DNA of 64,000 nucleotides. Source: Ecdyonurus torrentis (lineage: Eukaryota > Arthropoda > Insecta > Ephemeroptera > Heptageniidae). The first letter of the stretch is position 1. Every line of letters begins with the position of its first letter. A program made the translations under genes and the position numbers. The DNA lies in assembly GCA_949318235.1 (NCBI GenBank), contig OX439132.1, forward strand, positions 5,910,034 through 5,974,033, given 5' to 3'. Positions 37,188-51,736 of the stretch are shown in pieces. The notes under the pieces were generated by a model. It was not told where the DNA came from and made no database searches. It was given only the letters and a program-made list of their open reading frames with translations.

Positions 37188-39473
37188 ATAAGAGTATAAT
37201 ATAAAATTTATAAAAGTTTTGCATAGATTTAAATTGATAATTTGATACTTGATTTGTGACAAGTAAAAAAGACATTACCCTAAATTTCAAAATGTTATTA
37301 ATGTATTTTCTATTTTTTTACAACATAATATAAAATAAAATTATATTAACATGATATTATATTAAAATTATGTTATTAATAATTATAATTAATATTTTTA
37401 CTGATTTCATCGATAATAATAATAAAATATTGAAAAGTGAATTGTACAAAGTTAAATGACATGTATTTTTTTTAAATGTTTGATATATTTGCTTTCTAAA
37501 AAAATATATATAAGTAAATAAAAAAGTTAATTATGTAATCAATCATAATTATATAAGCAGGGAAAAAATTGATTGTGGTCTCGGATAGACTGTTATTTTT
37601 CTTTACCTAAAATTTTGAAAAAGTTGAAGTTTTGATCTTGTGACCTCACACTCACAGGTTAAATGTGGAGGGTATTGACGTCAAAATTTACTTTTTTTAA
37701 TCCCTCTAAGTACACTCACTGTAGAAAAATATGACCAGCGGTTATAAATTATATGTAGAGACTTAACCGCTATTATGAGGAAGGGGGATGTATACAAGTT
37801 GAAATCAATTATATTCATATTCAACAATTTGAAGGAGTAAATATAGACAGTTAGTATTAAGGTTTATTTATGCATTAAAACATCTTTGAATCAATCAATT
37901 CATAATTTTAATGCAAATTATATTTTATATTTGGAAAAATGTATAGTAATTAGTTTTGATTAAATCGAAAAAAAAAAATGAAAATCATTTGTTAATATTT
38001 TATCCATCAATATTTTTATATTATATATATTAATAATTGATATATGATATAAATATGATATTTTATTAGTATCCTGATTGAATAGATTAAAAAAAAAGTC
38101 AATATAATATATTAATCATGGTATCTGATGTGTATACACGATAAATAAAGTTATTTTTCTATTTTATTTTTCATGTCATCATGTTTCTAATTCACAGTTT
38201 GATTTTAATTTGAACATCAAGTTATAAATTTTTGCTTGCATTCTGTCAGTCTTTAGACTACATAATCAGATCTTATTTGATTATAATCTACTGCCTATAC
38301 AAACCTTTCATTTAAATGCATTTTATATTTTCACTTCTATATGAAGAAATTATTATAAAATATATTTTCTAATCCAATAACTGTCAATATAAATTTGAAA
38401 AATTTATTTTGCAAAAACTTTTTTTTCTTTCGTTGCAAAAGTTAAATATAATATCATATTTAAATGCATATTTCAATTCATAACTTTTTTTATCTTATAG
38501 TATAATGTATACTTTAAATGAAAGTGACTTCATTTATATTCATATTTTTCAATTCTCGTGCATTATTATTAAGCTAAATCACTAAAAGGCTTGTTCTCAC
38601 GAAGCAATATTATTTGCATTCTGCAATAAAATTGATTGTATGCATTCTTTATAAATTACAGTATTATTTTTAATCCAGATTAAAAATATTGCATCGTATA
38701 CATTAACAATACTTAATATTCTTTATATTACAATTATTTTTAATATTTAAAAATATTGTCTACTTTTTAAACTTTTTTATACTTCATGCTGTATACATTA
38801 GAAATTTTTTTTGAAATATAAATTGATTTTTTCCACTAATGGCGTCACCTTATTTTAGAGATTATCACGGTGAAAACATAAATAAATATTACATCAGCAG
38901 CTTAACAATTTTCTAAAATATATTTTAAAACTTTAAACCTTAAGTACATTCCATGTATATATACTTTATGTAATGTATGTACATACGTAAATCTAGGATT
39001 ATTATTTTTAAATATATACGATGACCTATAAGTAAGAAAAACATCTATAAAAAGTACAGTTTGGTACATGAAAAATATGTAAAAATAATAACAATATATT
39101 AGGAATATTTCAAGTACTTCGTATATGATAAATAATTTAAGTTTATTACGTATGTAAAGAAAACTATACGAGTTTTTGTTATATGTATGAGTAAAAAAAA
39201 GTGTTAAATATTTATTGCATTATTATAAGGTGTTTTCATATATTCTGATTTTTTGCACAAGGAAATTCCACTCATATTTAAATACATTGACTGAATTTTG
39301 TTATGCTTGTTATGCAAATATAAAAAAAAATCAGAATGTGAAAACTTTATACCATATTTATATTATAAAGAATATTTTACGTCTATATAACAACATGTAA
39401 AGTTATACAGAAATCATTGAACCATAATATCCAGCCACATATATAACAACAAATTATATGTGTTATGTTACAG

Positions 39474-39636
39474 GTACACACAATACGGGTTCAAGTATTA
39501 CTTGGAAACTCCAATCTCTACAAGTCAGAGGCGAGAAGACGACAGAATCACGTACATCAATAAGGGCCAGTTTTATGGTATAACATTGGAATACGCACCA
39601 GATCCAGAAACTACTTTGAAATGTCAGACCGTCAAG
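39474..39636 (+). CDS. grh: grainyhead exon, start of the DNA-binding domain
   Basis: The exon starts after GTTACAG with the last base of a Leu codon and ends in phase 0 before GTAAGT. It encodes residues 548-601. [12 protein letters not shown], the [15 protein letters not shown] block and [10 protein letters not shown] are the opening beta strands of the Grh/CP2 immunoglobulin-like DNA-binding domain, which resembles the p53 fold. This block separates Grh from the LSF/CP2 branch, which has a different sequence here. An open frame continues past the donor into the intron, but that part is AT-rich and unrelated. Identity is very secure. Confidence 0.98.
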
Positions 39637-39806
39637 GTAAGTTACAAGATATTATATAAACAAATAAAACATGATTCAATGTATTATAAGCGTCATTATA
39701 CTTTTTGTTTACCTAATTTATAACAGTCGAGAGGTCTGATTTTTAGTTTTTTTGGCGGCGTTTACAATCTTTAGTATTTCAGTACTATACATCGACGTTT
39801 TCATGT

Positions 39807-39917
39807 CAAATTGGCCTATCTGCACTTTTCAGCAAACTGGTGAGCATCTGTCATTTACTTTGCATTGTAGATGCTTTACTCACCCTCTATAGTGGAAAGT
39901 GCAGATAATCCATTTTG
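39807..39917 (+). ncRNA. candidate intronic hairpin of microRNA-precursor size
   Basis: A 111-base inverted structure in GC-richer sequence. From outside in: CAAATTGG/CCATTTTG (7 of 8 paired), a 2x2 internal loop, TATCTGCACTTT/AAAGTGCAGATA (12 perfect pairs), three more pairs, an asymmetric internal loop, GGTGAG/CTCACC, a bulge, CATCT/AGATG and a terminal loop of about 19 bases. It lies on the sense strand, 170 bases after the splice donor. I do not recognise a known insect microRNA in either arm. The large internal loop is unusual for a microRNA, so a small inverted-repeat element is the main alternative. Confidence 0.4.
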
Positions 39918-42488
39918 CGACGTTGAAACATTATTTTGGACTTTTTTTTTTATGATTAGCGAACTGATCGGTGAACGAAAAATAATCAGCGTTATTGATG
40001 AATGATGAACAACACTATTTTAAAACAGAATCATATTTCGTTTAAATAAATAATTTATCTTTTATTATTGAAAACTAAAATGTTATTGATATTATTATCG
40101 TGACGAATGCAAGTTGCTTTATTGCAAAATATTACTTAAATTGCATTACAAGTTGTAAGTTGTACAAGTTTTCATGAATATAATGCTAAATATTTAATAA
40201 TCATTAACAAAAGTAATAATTTTTAATTACCTCTACACGGCGCTTTCTTTACTTATTTATAATTAATAAAAAAAAAGAAGAAGAAGAAAGATGTTATGCC
40301 TGTAATTATTTTTTCTAAAAATTGTGTTTAAGTTCCAGTACTGCACAATTTAAATAGCGTTGCGTTTATGTCATAAAGTGATTAAATATTACTTAAATTG
40401 TTGTTATAACCAATACTTTGATTGAAAAAATGATTTAATGGCATGTTTTTTGTATTAATATTAATTAAAAAAATATCATCTGAAGAGAGTAAAAAAAAAA
40501 ACTAGAAAGATATAAAATAAATACCCGAAGTAGAAAGTTTCCTGAAAGTTATGCAACAAGTGTGTCACAAATAATATAAAAATATTTAAATATTTTTAAA
40601 TAATTTTCTAAAGATCCATAAAAAAATACTTTCAAGCAAAATATCATATTTAAGCTATATATTGCGAAGTATTACTATTGGTACACGCTTCTAATTTCTT
40701 GAGGACAAGTACAGCTTATCATAATCTTATAAGTTATGTGCAGTTAAATTTTTACTTGTAAAACGAGAATACGACAAAAAAAAAAGTCTGTAAAGATGAT
40801 ACATGGTCTGTATAACATAATTTTAAAAATTATGAAGAATTATTTATATACGTATAAAAAAAAAGTACTTAAAATTTCTTTAATGTGTTAATATGATACT
40901 AAATTAAGAAGAAAAAAACTTTCATGACATACGTGTAAAAAAAAAATCTACTTAAAAATGATTGCTAATTACTATATATTTAAGTTTTTAGTCATTCAAT
41001 TTCTACTTATTTTTTCTTTCTTTATTGAGAAAATATTTACAATCATCAAAATTATGAAATATTACATATTTTTTTGACGTTTCTATGTCTCTCATTACTT
41101 TCTAACAGTATAAGTAGAGCCGTTAAATAGCATTTTTTTTTCAATAAGAAGTCAATGTAATATTTTAATTTAGATTTTATATGATGTCAAATGTTTTAGG
41201 TTAAATTTAAATTATCGTATTCAATTTGAATTGAAATAGAACCAGTTACTTCAAATACTTAATATAATATTTTTTTTTCTATATTTGATTTTTTTTTAAC
41301 ATGATACTTTCATATAATCTGTATAAAGATTTTATTATCCTACAATTCATATTATAGTACTTCCTTATGAACTAACTTTCGTAAATAATAAATATTTCTA
41401 TTTAATGGTTTTAAATTATTTTAAATTATGTACTTTCTTACGGTTAAAATTTGAAATGTTGAAATACAGAAAAAAAAAAGAAGTTCAAAATACGAATCAT
41501 AGATTGTTATAAATGCGCTAATCTTCCCATAATCATTTGAGTTATCAAATGAATGTTTTTTCCTACTTGTTTTTTATGTGTTATATATGATATTTTGAAA
41601 GTTTTGAAGCGCACGTAAGTTTTTTAAAAGTATTAAAAATATTACATCATTAATTTTATTTTTCCATGTGCAAAGCAGTATTTATTAAATTACATAATAT
41701 ATATTTTTAATACCTATAATAAAAATTTTATAACTTACTCTAACAAGTATAAGTATAGCTTTTTTTAATCAGATTATCGTTGCTTTTATTCGCAAGTATT
41801 AGAATAATTGAGTATTTGAATAATAAAATATGAAATAATTGTCTTGAAAATATCAATAAACAGATTGATTTGATGTACTACCAACATAAAGAAAAATTTT
41901 GACTCATACTTTTAACAAAATGGATGTTATTTGGATGCAAATGAATGTTGCATAATATAATAATAATTGCAGTTGTTATATGAAAGAGTGTGGGAACAAA
42001 ATTGCATTTAAGCTTAAGGGTATCTTAACATTAATAAAAAAACACAAATTACCTCAACATTAGAAATTACATTGTTCCCATGTAAGTATAATTATACTTA
42101 CGTAAGTGGTAATAAATCTATATACAATAATTACCATGTATAAATATAATATAAATAAATTTTATATAATAATTTAATTGTTTTACGTTAAAAAATAGGG
42201 ACATCAAAAGAAAAAAAATACCATTATAATATACTCATGGCTGTATAGATTTATTATTAAAAAAATTTTTTTCTTTTAATTTAAATATTATTATAATAAT
42301 ATGTATGTAAAACCAAAACGTGATGCATAAATTTTTGAACACGCAATTTAAATTTGTTTCTTATAATATGCATATATTTAACACATACTAAAATACAAAA
42401 TTGTGTAGTCTAAATTTGAATGTTATTCGAATTCGTTTACATGAGAATCAATATCTGATCACATAAATACATGTTCAATTGCACAACT

Positions 42489-42491
<3 letters not shown>

Positions 42492-42569
<78 letters not shown>
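42492..42569. repeat. (AG)n microsatellite, about 78 bp
   Basis: A pure AG run on the + strand, about 1 kb before a TC array in inverted orientation. Confidence 0.97.
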
Positions 42570-42572
<3 letters not shown>

Positions 42573-43554
42573 AACATTGAGCATCTTTTATACATGGAAT
42601 AATTAACGAACAAATGGTGTATACTTTTTAACCGACCATATAATATCGTATTTGAATATATATATATATATATACGTACAGTACGTATCGTATATAAAAT
42701 ACTGTTTATATATACGTATGTAACAAATTAGCATACTATTATCAACATTATTATTATTATGTTTAATATATTAATTATGCAAATATGCATATTTATTTTA
42801 TGCAAGTAAACATGTCATTTACAAGTTTGCACATGTTTTTAGGGTACGTCACTTCAATGTTAATTAATATATTATAATAATATAGCAGTTGTATACTTAA
42901 TTAGTTTATAATGCATAAAAAAGTTATTATAATAAATAGTTATTGATTTGTATATATTTTCTATACTTTATATGGTATATGATTATAGAGAGAGAGAGAG
43001 ACAGAGAGAGGGTAACCTTAACTGTTTTTTATTATTATTATTTACAACCTCTAATACCGCTTTGAATTAAAATTGAATGGATCTATAGTTACAAGACAAG
43101 TATTATATTAGATTAAATTCTTTTTCAATATAATCGTTTGATAATAATCAATAGATATTTTAATTAAATATGGATCGAGCTGTTGTTATCAAATTAAGCA
43201 AAAACTTACAAATTTAAAAGTATAAAATTATTACAAAAATTATTTCATTATTTTTTTGAAAGTGAGTAAAATGTGTTTGTAATATGATCCCACCTGAAAA
43301 AAAAAATCTTCATTTTTTTTTTTTTTTTTTTTGCTCTGTTTTATTTATAATTTATTTATTCTAGCCACGAGTCAAAGTTAATTGTGAATATTTAAATAAT
43401 TTTTGTATCTGACTGTACACATGGCACTTTACTTCATCTGTTCAATGTAATTTTCCTACTGAATTTGAAGGAGCAATGGCGTTCGCTTGCTCGTTAGTTG
43501 GATGGCCGCTAAGTACGCGATTTATATGCGTTGAACGTCGCTTTTTAACTTTAG

Positions 43555-43558
<4 letters not shown>

Positions 43559-43621
<63 letters not shown>
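43559..43621. repeat. (TC)n microsatellite, about 63 bp
   Basis: A pure TC run on the + strand ending in CACTCACTC units. It is complementary to the AG array at 42492 and to the one at 37109 on the other side of the DNA-binding-domain exon. Confidence 0.97.
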
Positions 43622-43626
<5 letters not shown>

Positions 43627-46411
43627 ACTCTCTTTTTATACATAAAATATACGTATTTCTTTTCCCGCCCCCTGTGCCGCGTATTTTGCTGTCCATGCTG
43701 CTGTTACTGCCGTGTATACATAAATATACATATTATCTCTGAATTTGCCCTTGGTGGATATATACATACACTAAGTTTTATGCTACATATTTGTGACGTC
43801 ATAATTCTTATATCAAGAATTTACTATTCAAAGTGTACATAATTATTATGACATAAATATTTAATTCCATAAAGTCGTAAATTTTATCATTATATGACGT
43901 TGGTATAAATTTTACTTGATTTGATGTTTGTGATTTGATGTTATTGTGCTTTGAGACACATATTTCTTCATCAAAATGATAACTTATCTAATACGGAAAA
44001 TATTATTTAGTAAATAGTGCTAAAATGGGAAAAAAAATTAAGTATACACTTTTGCGTGGTGAAAAAGTGTTTATCACATCATAAATTTCATTCAAAGTTC
44101 CGATAAAATATTTTTGAATTCTTTATAACATTAAAAATTTATCGGTGATATCGTAGTCTGCTATACGATATCAAAAAAGGGCAAGTATAATTGTATATAC
44201 AATTATAATATAAAGTAAAACATAAATTTAGACCTCAAAATAATTTAAGAACCATTTGAGCGTAACAAGTCGTGTTCATATACGTTATAGATTATATAGA
44301 AATATAAGAAAACTATAATTTCACTTTAAACACGTAAAAAATAAATTACATAATTTATGCTGCATTGATTAATTCCTATATTGTAGAGCACAAATGATGC
44401 TATTTTGGAATAACATAAGTAATTATGCTGAACATCTTAACTATTATGCAATGTAGAATCAGTATAATCACCTTGGTATAATTATGCGCATGACGTCATA
44501 CTGAATGCACTGCGACAATATAAACTGGTACAATGAATAACATTGCTCACGTCAGCATAGGACAAACGTGCGTTTTTTTTTCTAGCTATTTTCTTTATTG
44601 GAAAATTAGTTAATTTTTTTATTACTATTACTTTTCTCGCATACTTGAAAACTTATTTGAACCCGTTAACAGCATCAATGCTCTCAAAAATATTGCTAAC
44701 ACTATGTATTTTTAAACTATACCCAATTATGTCATTTTCTCATACCGGGCCAAGTTATGTAGTGCTCACATATGGTGTCAACTTTTATATGAATGCAACC
44801 CCCCTATGGTATAAATTATGATACTATGCTGCATTCAGCTATGACATAATTATGACGTTTAATAACTATATCAGAGACGAGAGTATTCATAGTAATTCAT
44901 ATTTATTTTCATGGTGTACTCAGTATATATTTACAAGAAAAAATACTTAAAATTCATCCTTCGCGGTCCTTCGTGCACAATAAATAACCTTTATGTTCAC
45001 CGGGGCCACGCGGTCAATATTCTTGTGAAACTCAAAGTACATTGCAAAAAGTATGAACTTTACCATTACAAAACACTAAAGTACAATGTTCATTTTTTTT
45101 ACAATCATTGTATTCCAAAAATAATATAAAACATATGACAGTATTTTTTTTAACAATATAATGAAATAATCTGTTGTAATAATAAGTGATAAATCTTTTG
45201 ATATACAGGAATTTTCCATTATAATAAATAATTGTAATTGATATTATTTCTTATTTTATGTTAAAACGTAAACGTCGTGTTCTCTATATATAGATCATAA
45301 ATAATAAAATATTTTCTTTACCTTCTTAAGATAAAGGTATATGATTGGTTAGACACTTGCAATTATATAAAGCTTATAATTAGTTATAAGTGCATACTGT
45401 ATAACAAGAAATTGTGAAATCTATTTAGATGAGTTTTATATTATTTGCTTTTTTAAACATCTTTCTTAAATATAATATGCATTTTATATATATATTAAAA
45501 TTTTCTTTTAACTGTTCAGCTGTGCTATAAAATTTTAATTATTAGTTAAATTATTTAATATTATTATTATATATGGTTAAAATTAACTTCTGAAAAACAT
45601 ACAAATCGTTGTAAATATACAACTTTTTTTTTTTTTTTTTTTTTTGTATATTTATTATAATTTCTTACAGCTGCCTCTAATTGCTAGGAGCATCATCGTA
45701 AATGATTATCTATTTTTCACGTCATAAAAGTAACTAACCACTAAAATATATTTTACGTAAACATTTTTTTTTTTACCTCATAAAAATTTTACCATGCACC
45801 ATGCAATTCAATGTTAAAATAGTTAGATAAAAATTGTAATTGCATATACATTAGCAAGGCCATGGAAAGTGCATATAAATGTTTTTAAAAGTAATTAAAA
45901 GTTGTTAGAAAAAAAAAAAAAAACTTAAGTAAAGTCAACAATCGTTTCGCTGTATTATTTGAATAAATTAACAGTAATATTATAATTATAAACATATATT
46001 ATAAAATAAATAATTATTATATTCAATTAAAATCAAAAAAATATACATATATTGCAAAAATATTATTTAATTAAATAGTAAATTGAAAAATTAAATGCAT
46101 GATTGTAAAATACCAGTAAAGTTATTAATTGCAATTTTATTTTATATTTTTTTACATAATTGATATGGCAATGGTGCGGTCACGGATCAGCGAGATAAAT
46201 TGCTAATTATTGTGTGAGCAGCTTGATGTTTTCCCGACGTTTTTACAACAATATTCAAGTAATGTTCTTATAAATACTTATGTAATTTAATGTAATAATT
46301 TCTAAATGTTTTTTTTTCTTACTTAAACTGATCTTTTGATAGAAAATTACTTGAATTTAAAAAAAAAGAAGATAAAAAAACATTATTATTGCTATATAGT
46401 AAACTAATATA

Positions 46412-46531
<120 letters not shown>

Positions 46532-46599
46532 CATATTTATATAATAAATGATTTTTTTTAAATAGTTTTTAGTAATTAAATTCTATCACGTACACTTTT

Positions 46600-46636
<37 letters not shown>

Positions 46637-49614
46637 TTGTCTGAAAATTTCAAGGATTATTTATTTTCAAGGCAGTTAGTAAGAAAGAGAAGTTTGTATA
46701 TAAACAAAAAAAAAGTTAAAAAGAGAATGAGATAAGAATACTAAATTGAATGTTAATGTCAATAAACAATACTTTTGTTTAAACAATATAATATATTTAA
46801 TTTTTTTAACAATAAAACACAATAAATTTTATACTGTCTGTTTTTTTAATTTGTAAACATAATATTTAACTAAAAATAATTATAACCATATACGATAAAG
46901 GGCGGGGGGTAGTTAAATGGAAATTATTTTTTGAATGCCATATTTTGGAATTAGAGAAGGATGATGAAGGAGAAAAAATATCAGGCTTTAAAAAATTGCA
47001 ACATAATAATAATTTTAGTTCCATACGGCTCAATTTATAATTTAACCAGTTTCCTCCCTTATTTTAATGTTGATCTGAACTTATCAAAGGGTTCGAACAC
47101 AATTCGTTTTAAAATGATACTAAATAGCTGCTTATGTTCAAAACCTACTGAAACTATTCAAACAAACTAAAATAGTCAGAAATTTTAGACAGATGAAAAA
47201 TGTGTACATCTTGCATAAATTTAGTGTTTTTATGATTTATTGTAAACATTTAACTAATTTATGTAAAAACATTTTTTTAAGCACGTTGTAATAATTTTAC
47301 TTACATACACATTTTTATTAATATAAAAAACTATTTTTTTTTTTTTCATGTAAAAACGTTAATTATTTCATGCTTGTAAATATCCATTAGCGAATAATGT
47401 ATAAATTAACAATAAAATGAACGGAAATTGTTTGATACTATTTTTTCTTATTTAATTTTTTTTTTAAACACGTCAAATAAAAATAAATTCAAAATATACT
47501 CCAGGAAATTAAACATTAATTAGAATAAAACTATCTTTTATAACTGTCTTTTTATGATATAAACATATTATACAGAGTCTATAAGAAGTATAAATTTTTT
47601 ATATTATATATTTGGGCGTAAGTGACACACATGTTATATATAGTAGCGGTCAGTGGTCGTAATGTCACCAAACCTTATTTTATCCAATCAAATATATGAT
47701 CACGTGATTAATATTAACCAATGGAATGACATATCTTTAAATTAGAGATTTTTTTTTTTATTTAACACCTTATAACTTAGTTACTTTACTTTTTTGGCAT
47801 ATATCCAAATAAATAGTAATATTTTTTTTTACAGTTATATCTCAGCCAATAAGAACTATAAAGATAAAAATCTATTTTATATATGTTTATAAATTATTAT
47901 TATGTGCAACAATGTATAACTACTGCATTTAAAATTGACGTCATTGTTAGAAGGAGGAGAAAACTGCATCGTATACAATAATCAATAGTGAAATGGATTT
48001 GCTATATAATATAATATATTTTCTATATCTTATAAATTTAATATTTATAATTATAAAAAGTTATTAACAAAGAGAAAAAGATATAGATAAATAAAAATAC
48101 TGCAAGTGAAATTACTTTAAAGAATTAATACTCCTTGTATGAAAAGATGTTATTATTCGATCATTGACTAATTATTTCGCATCATTGCAGGTACAAATTA
48201 AATTTTTTCCCTCTCATCCTTAAATAAAAAAAATTGAAGTAACTTTTTTTTTTAATTATAATTAAAAAGTTTATGTTTATTCAAGCAAGTATATAATTTT
48301 TATAAGCAATAATTGTAAGCTATATATATTTATATTTTTATATATAAAAAAAATCTATCAGATGATTTGAAAGTTATAATATTATTATTTGTTGCGTATA
48401 TACAAGTAAGTATCAATTACATTAAAAATAATTTGTTTAACTTTAATTTTGCATTGCAGCAGCTGATGTTAGCTTCTTAGAAAATTATGTAGGACACATT
48501 TACACATGAAATAAAGGATAATTTAATAATACGATACTTGTAAATAATAATAAAGTAGTTGTTTTTTTATATTATTTTACAATGTTTTGTTTTTTTATAC
48601 ATAAAATTTAAAGTTATAAATAATTATAAATATAATAACTATTAATAAATATTAAATAAGCACGTAATGAAGATAAAACACTATGCCATATTTATAATAA
48701 TTGGATTTTTTATATCGGTTTAGTGTTATAATTAAAGAGACCAAAAAAATATTTTGGCTACGCTTTTTATCTCTCAAAACAAACATAATTTTTCTTTCAG
48801 AAGGTTGCTTTCTCATTTTTTGTGAACGTATTTATACGTACTTTTTAAACTGTTTAAAAAGTGCGCAAGTATACAATTTAAAAACAATAACATTACTGTA
48901 CAGATAATGTGATGTAAATTTTTATTCAATTTTATATGGCAGTAGAGTATATTATTGCATTAACATGGAGACTTCAACAAAAGGAATGCATAATTTATGG
49001 ACACGGTATCAATAAAGTAATCAAGTATTAAATTGTATTCTACAGTAGTATAAGTGCATAAATATATCCAAACAAAACATAGAAAATGCTAAAATATATT
49101 TGTCCTCATCTTATCCCTCCCTCAAAAATTTCAAACTCTTAAAGTGTTTAAGAAGTAATTAAAATTAATTTATTAGCAACAAAAAATTATTTGCATACAT
49201 TGTGTTGTAATGAGAATTTTAAACATGACAATTTTTAATTATTTGAAATTTATGGCAAGTTTATCGCTTGATTTTACTTATAAATATTTCATTTAAAACA
49301 AGTTTCCTTCTGCCAATTACAGCCTCTATTATCATAAAAAAATATCGATTGTAATTATTACTTTTTTTTAAGCAAAATAAAAGGTAATTAAAATTCATTA
49401 CATTTTTTTGCTAGTTTCAAACCATTTATTACAAAAAAAGTATCTGTAATAGGTTTGATATTAATTTCTTTATAAGAATACATTAGTTATGTTATAATGA
49501 TTGATACATGACATATATAAAAATCTGCTGTATTTTTTTTTTATTATACTAGTGAACAACGTTCTAATTAGTCATGTAACCCCAAATAGTGACATATTCA
49601 GATATAAGTTGACA

Positions 49615-49700
49615 CAGTAACAACGCCCCCAGCGTGGTGTCCACGCAGAATATCGCTTGATTCGATCTTTTTACCACGCGACTTTCACGAAAACTCGATC
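49615..49700. promoter_or_regulatory. GC-rich patch with a CTCF-like motif
   Basis: ACGCCCCCAGCGTGG at 49623-49637 read on the other strand is CCACGCTGGGGGCGT, similar to the CTCF core of type CCACnnGGnGGCGC. Two ACGC/GCGT-containing copies and a repeated TCGATCTT follow. It stands in otherwise AT-rich DNA. An insulator or enhancer is possible but unproven. Confidence 0.25.
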
Positions 49701-50016
49701 TTATTATTTTTGCTCTCGTAAATTTTAAAGTTTTGTCTTACATTTCGGTCATGTCCGCTAAAAAAAGAAAAAAAAAACATAAAAAAAGATCATTTGATGG
49801 CCTTTCACTTTTAAAGTAAATAAGTTATATATATTTAATATATAGATATATGTATTAAAAAGGATTAAGGACTTAATATGACTTTTTTTTTATTATATTT
49901 TTATGTATATCACAAAAATTAGATTTAATACAAAATGACATGACGTTACGCATGTAACTTGAAATTTTTTAGTTCTCTTTATGAAAGTATCGAATTATAC
50001 TTTTATTTTTATGTAA

Positions 50017-50124
<108 letters not shown>

Positions 50125-50771
50125 AACTTGAAATATGTCAATATGGTCCACTTTCATTAGCAAATAAACAATAAAGAAATATATTGCGCAAAAATTCTGA
50201 TATCAAAAATTAAAATTTTAATACAATAGCTTTTTTAGTACTGTTTGCAGGAACCTATAATGCATACATGGTATTAAATATTTTTTACTTGACTGTTTTT
50301 ATAAGTTTATGTCAAAATTTAATAATAAATTATTTGTTAAATATATATAAAAAAAATTGGCAGATAATAATAAGAAATGAAATTTTTTATTGACCCAGGC
50401 AGTTCATATTATAGTGACAAAAAGTTACAACACGTGTTCGGCTTGTCATATATACTTACAATTTATTTGCAATAATTATAATAATTGAATAAAATGTATG
50501 CATATATACATTTTATAGCAGTTGGAAAATAGATCCCGTAAAACAAAACAATAATATTAGCAAAAAGATACAATACATTATATTTTTAAAAGATAATGAT
50601 AACAGCAATAATAATAATAACAGTTTGGTCAGAGAAATAATCTAAATTTGAACGTTTAGTATGCAATAATAGTTAAATCAATAGCTTGCAAAAGTGAGTT
50701 TAGTGAGAAATTAAGCAAACTCTAAACGCATGCTGTACCAAAGTGCTAGCAGATGACTTTGCATTACTAAC

Positions 50772-50887
50772 CCCCGTAAGCTGCGACACTAACTAACTAG
50801 TTAAACCGTAGTTAAGTTGTTATTTTGATTGTTGCAACAATTAAAAAAAGATAACTAAGGTTTAACTAGAGGTTGCAGCTTACAGCC
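50772..50887. mobile_element. foldback inverted-repeat element, 116 bp
   Basis: The two halves are inverted copies over most of the length: GTAAGCTGC near the left end pairs with GCAGCTTAC at the right end, and CTAGTTAAACC pairs with GGTTTAACTAG further in. CTAAC flanks both sides (50767-50771 and 50888-50892) and may be the target duplication. There is no coding capacity. It is a miniature foldback element of unknown family; a different choice of ends would change the duplication. Confidence 0.6.
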
Positions 50888-51736
50888 CTAACTCAATTTC
50901 ATGTGCTTTCGTATGGAGGAACTGAAAGGAGGAACTATTGAGCCTGAAATCTTTGTTTAACTGAAACTCAACCAATTTAGTTATTTATATTTTTTTATCC
51001 AATTGACTTCAAATTCAGGAAAAAACAAACCTGTAAGGTTCAGTAAGCCACAGTAAAAATTTCATTGAAAAAAATTCAAACTCAAGTTACAGCTACTTCA
51101 TTCCCCCATAAGACAGCATATCAAGACACTAACTTAAAGTCGTCTACTTTGCTACATAGTATTGTTACGCTTTGAGTTTGTATATCTTTTTACTAATCCC
51201 CCACTTTTTCAATTCGCCTATTGTATTATTCCAATTGAACAGATCATACAGATTCAAATGATCTCAATTTTAGTCAATATGGTTATGTTATGTTGTATCT
51301 ATATCGTTTTATTTTGTACACCATAATTGAATTCAAAAATTAATTTACTTATCATATTATAATCACCATGTTCTGTTACAAGTACTGATTATACTCAACT
51401 TTAAAAGGTAGCCAATTTAGCAACAAGAAGTTTTTGAATTCTCTTTCTCACCATGCATGATATAATTTATGAGATAAAAATTTATAAATTTAATTACAAT
51501 ACAAGTAAAAACCGTTTTCTTTAACACGTATTAAAAAAAAAAAAGAAGAAGAAAGAAAAAAACTTCTTTTAAATCAATCATAAAAACAAATCTATATTAT
51601 TATGATTATAAAGATTTCTTATAATAGATAATAACATAACTTATTTAAATGTTTACGAGAGCAAAGAACTGTACTTTTTTTTTTTTTAGATAAGACATTT
51701 TAAACTTTTAACATATTGGTATATAAAAGATCTTAA

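Larger units (their letters stand above)
33887..39473 (+). other. grh: grh intron, 5.6 kb
   Basis: AT-rich, with donor GTAAGT and acceptor GTTACAG. It has the densest simple repeats of the window: a poly-A run (34780-34812), AG arrays at 35067 and 37109, a TC array at 35616, shorter AG runs near 34902 and 36037, and a T run at 36962-36986. A GC-richer motif cluster follows the TC array (35677-35780). No coding sequence is recognised. Confidence 0.85.

Noticed and set aside
39637..39723. Continuation of the DNA-binding-domain frame into the intron
   Set aside because: The AAG-GTAAGT donor and phase-0 joining to the exon at 55774 restore the known Grh sequence; the read-through residues are unrelated to Grh.
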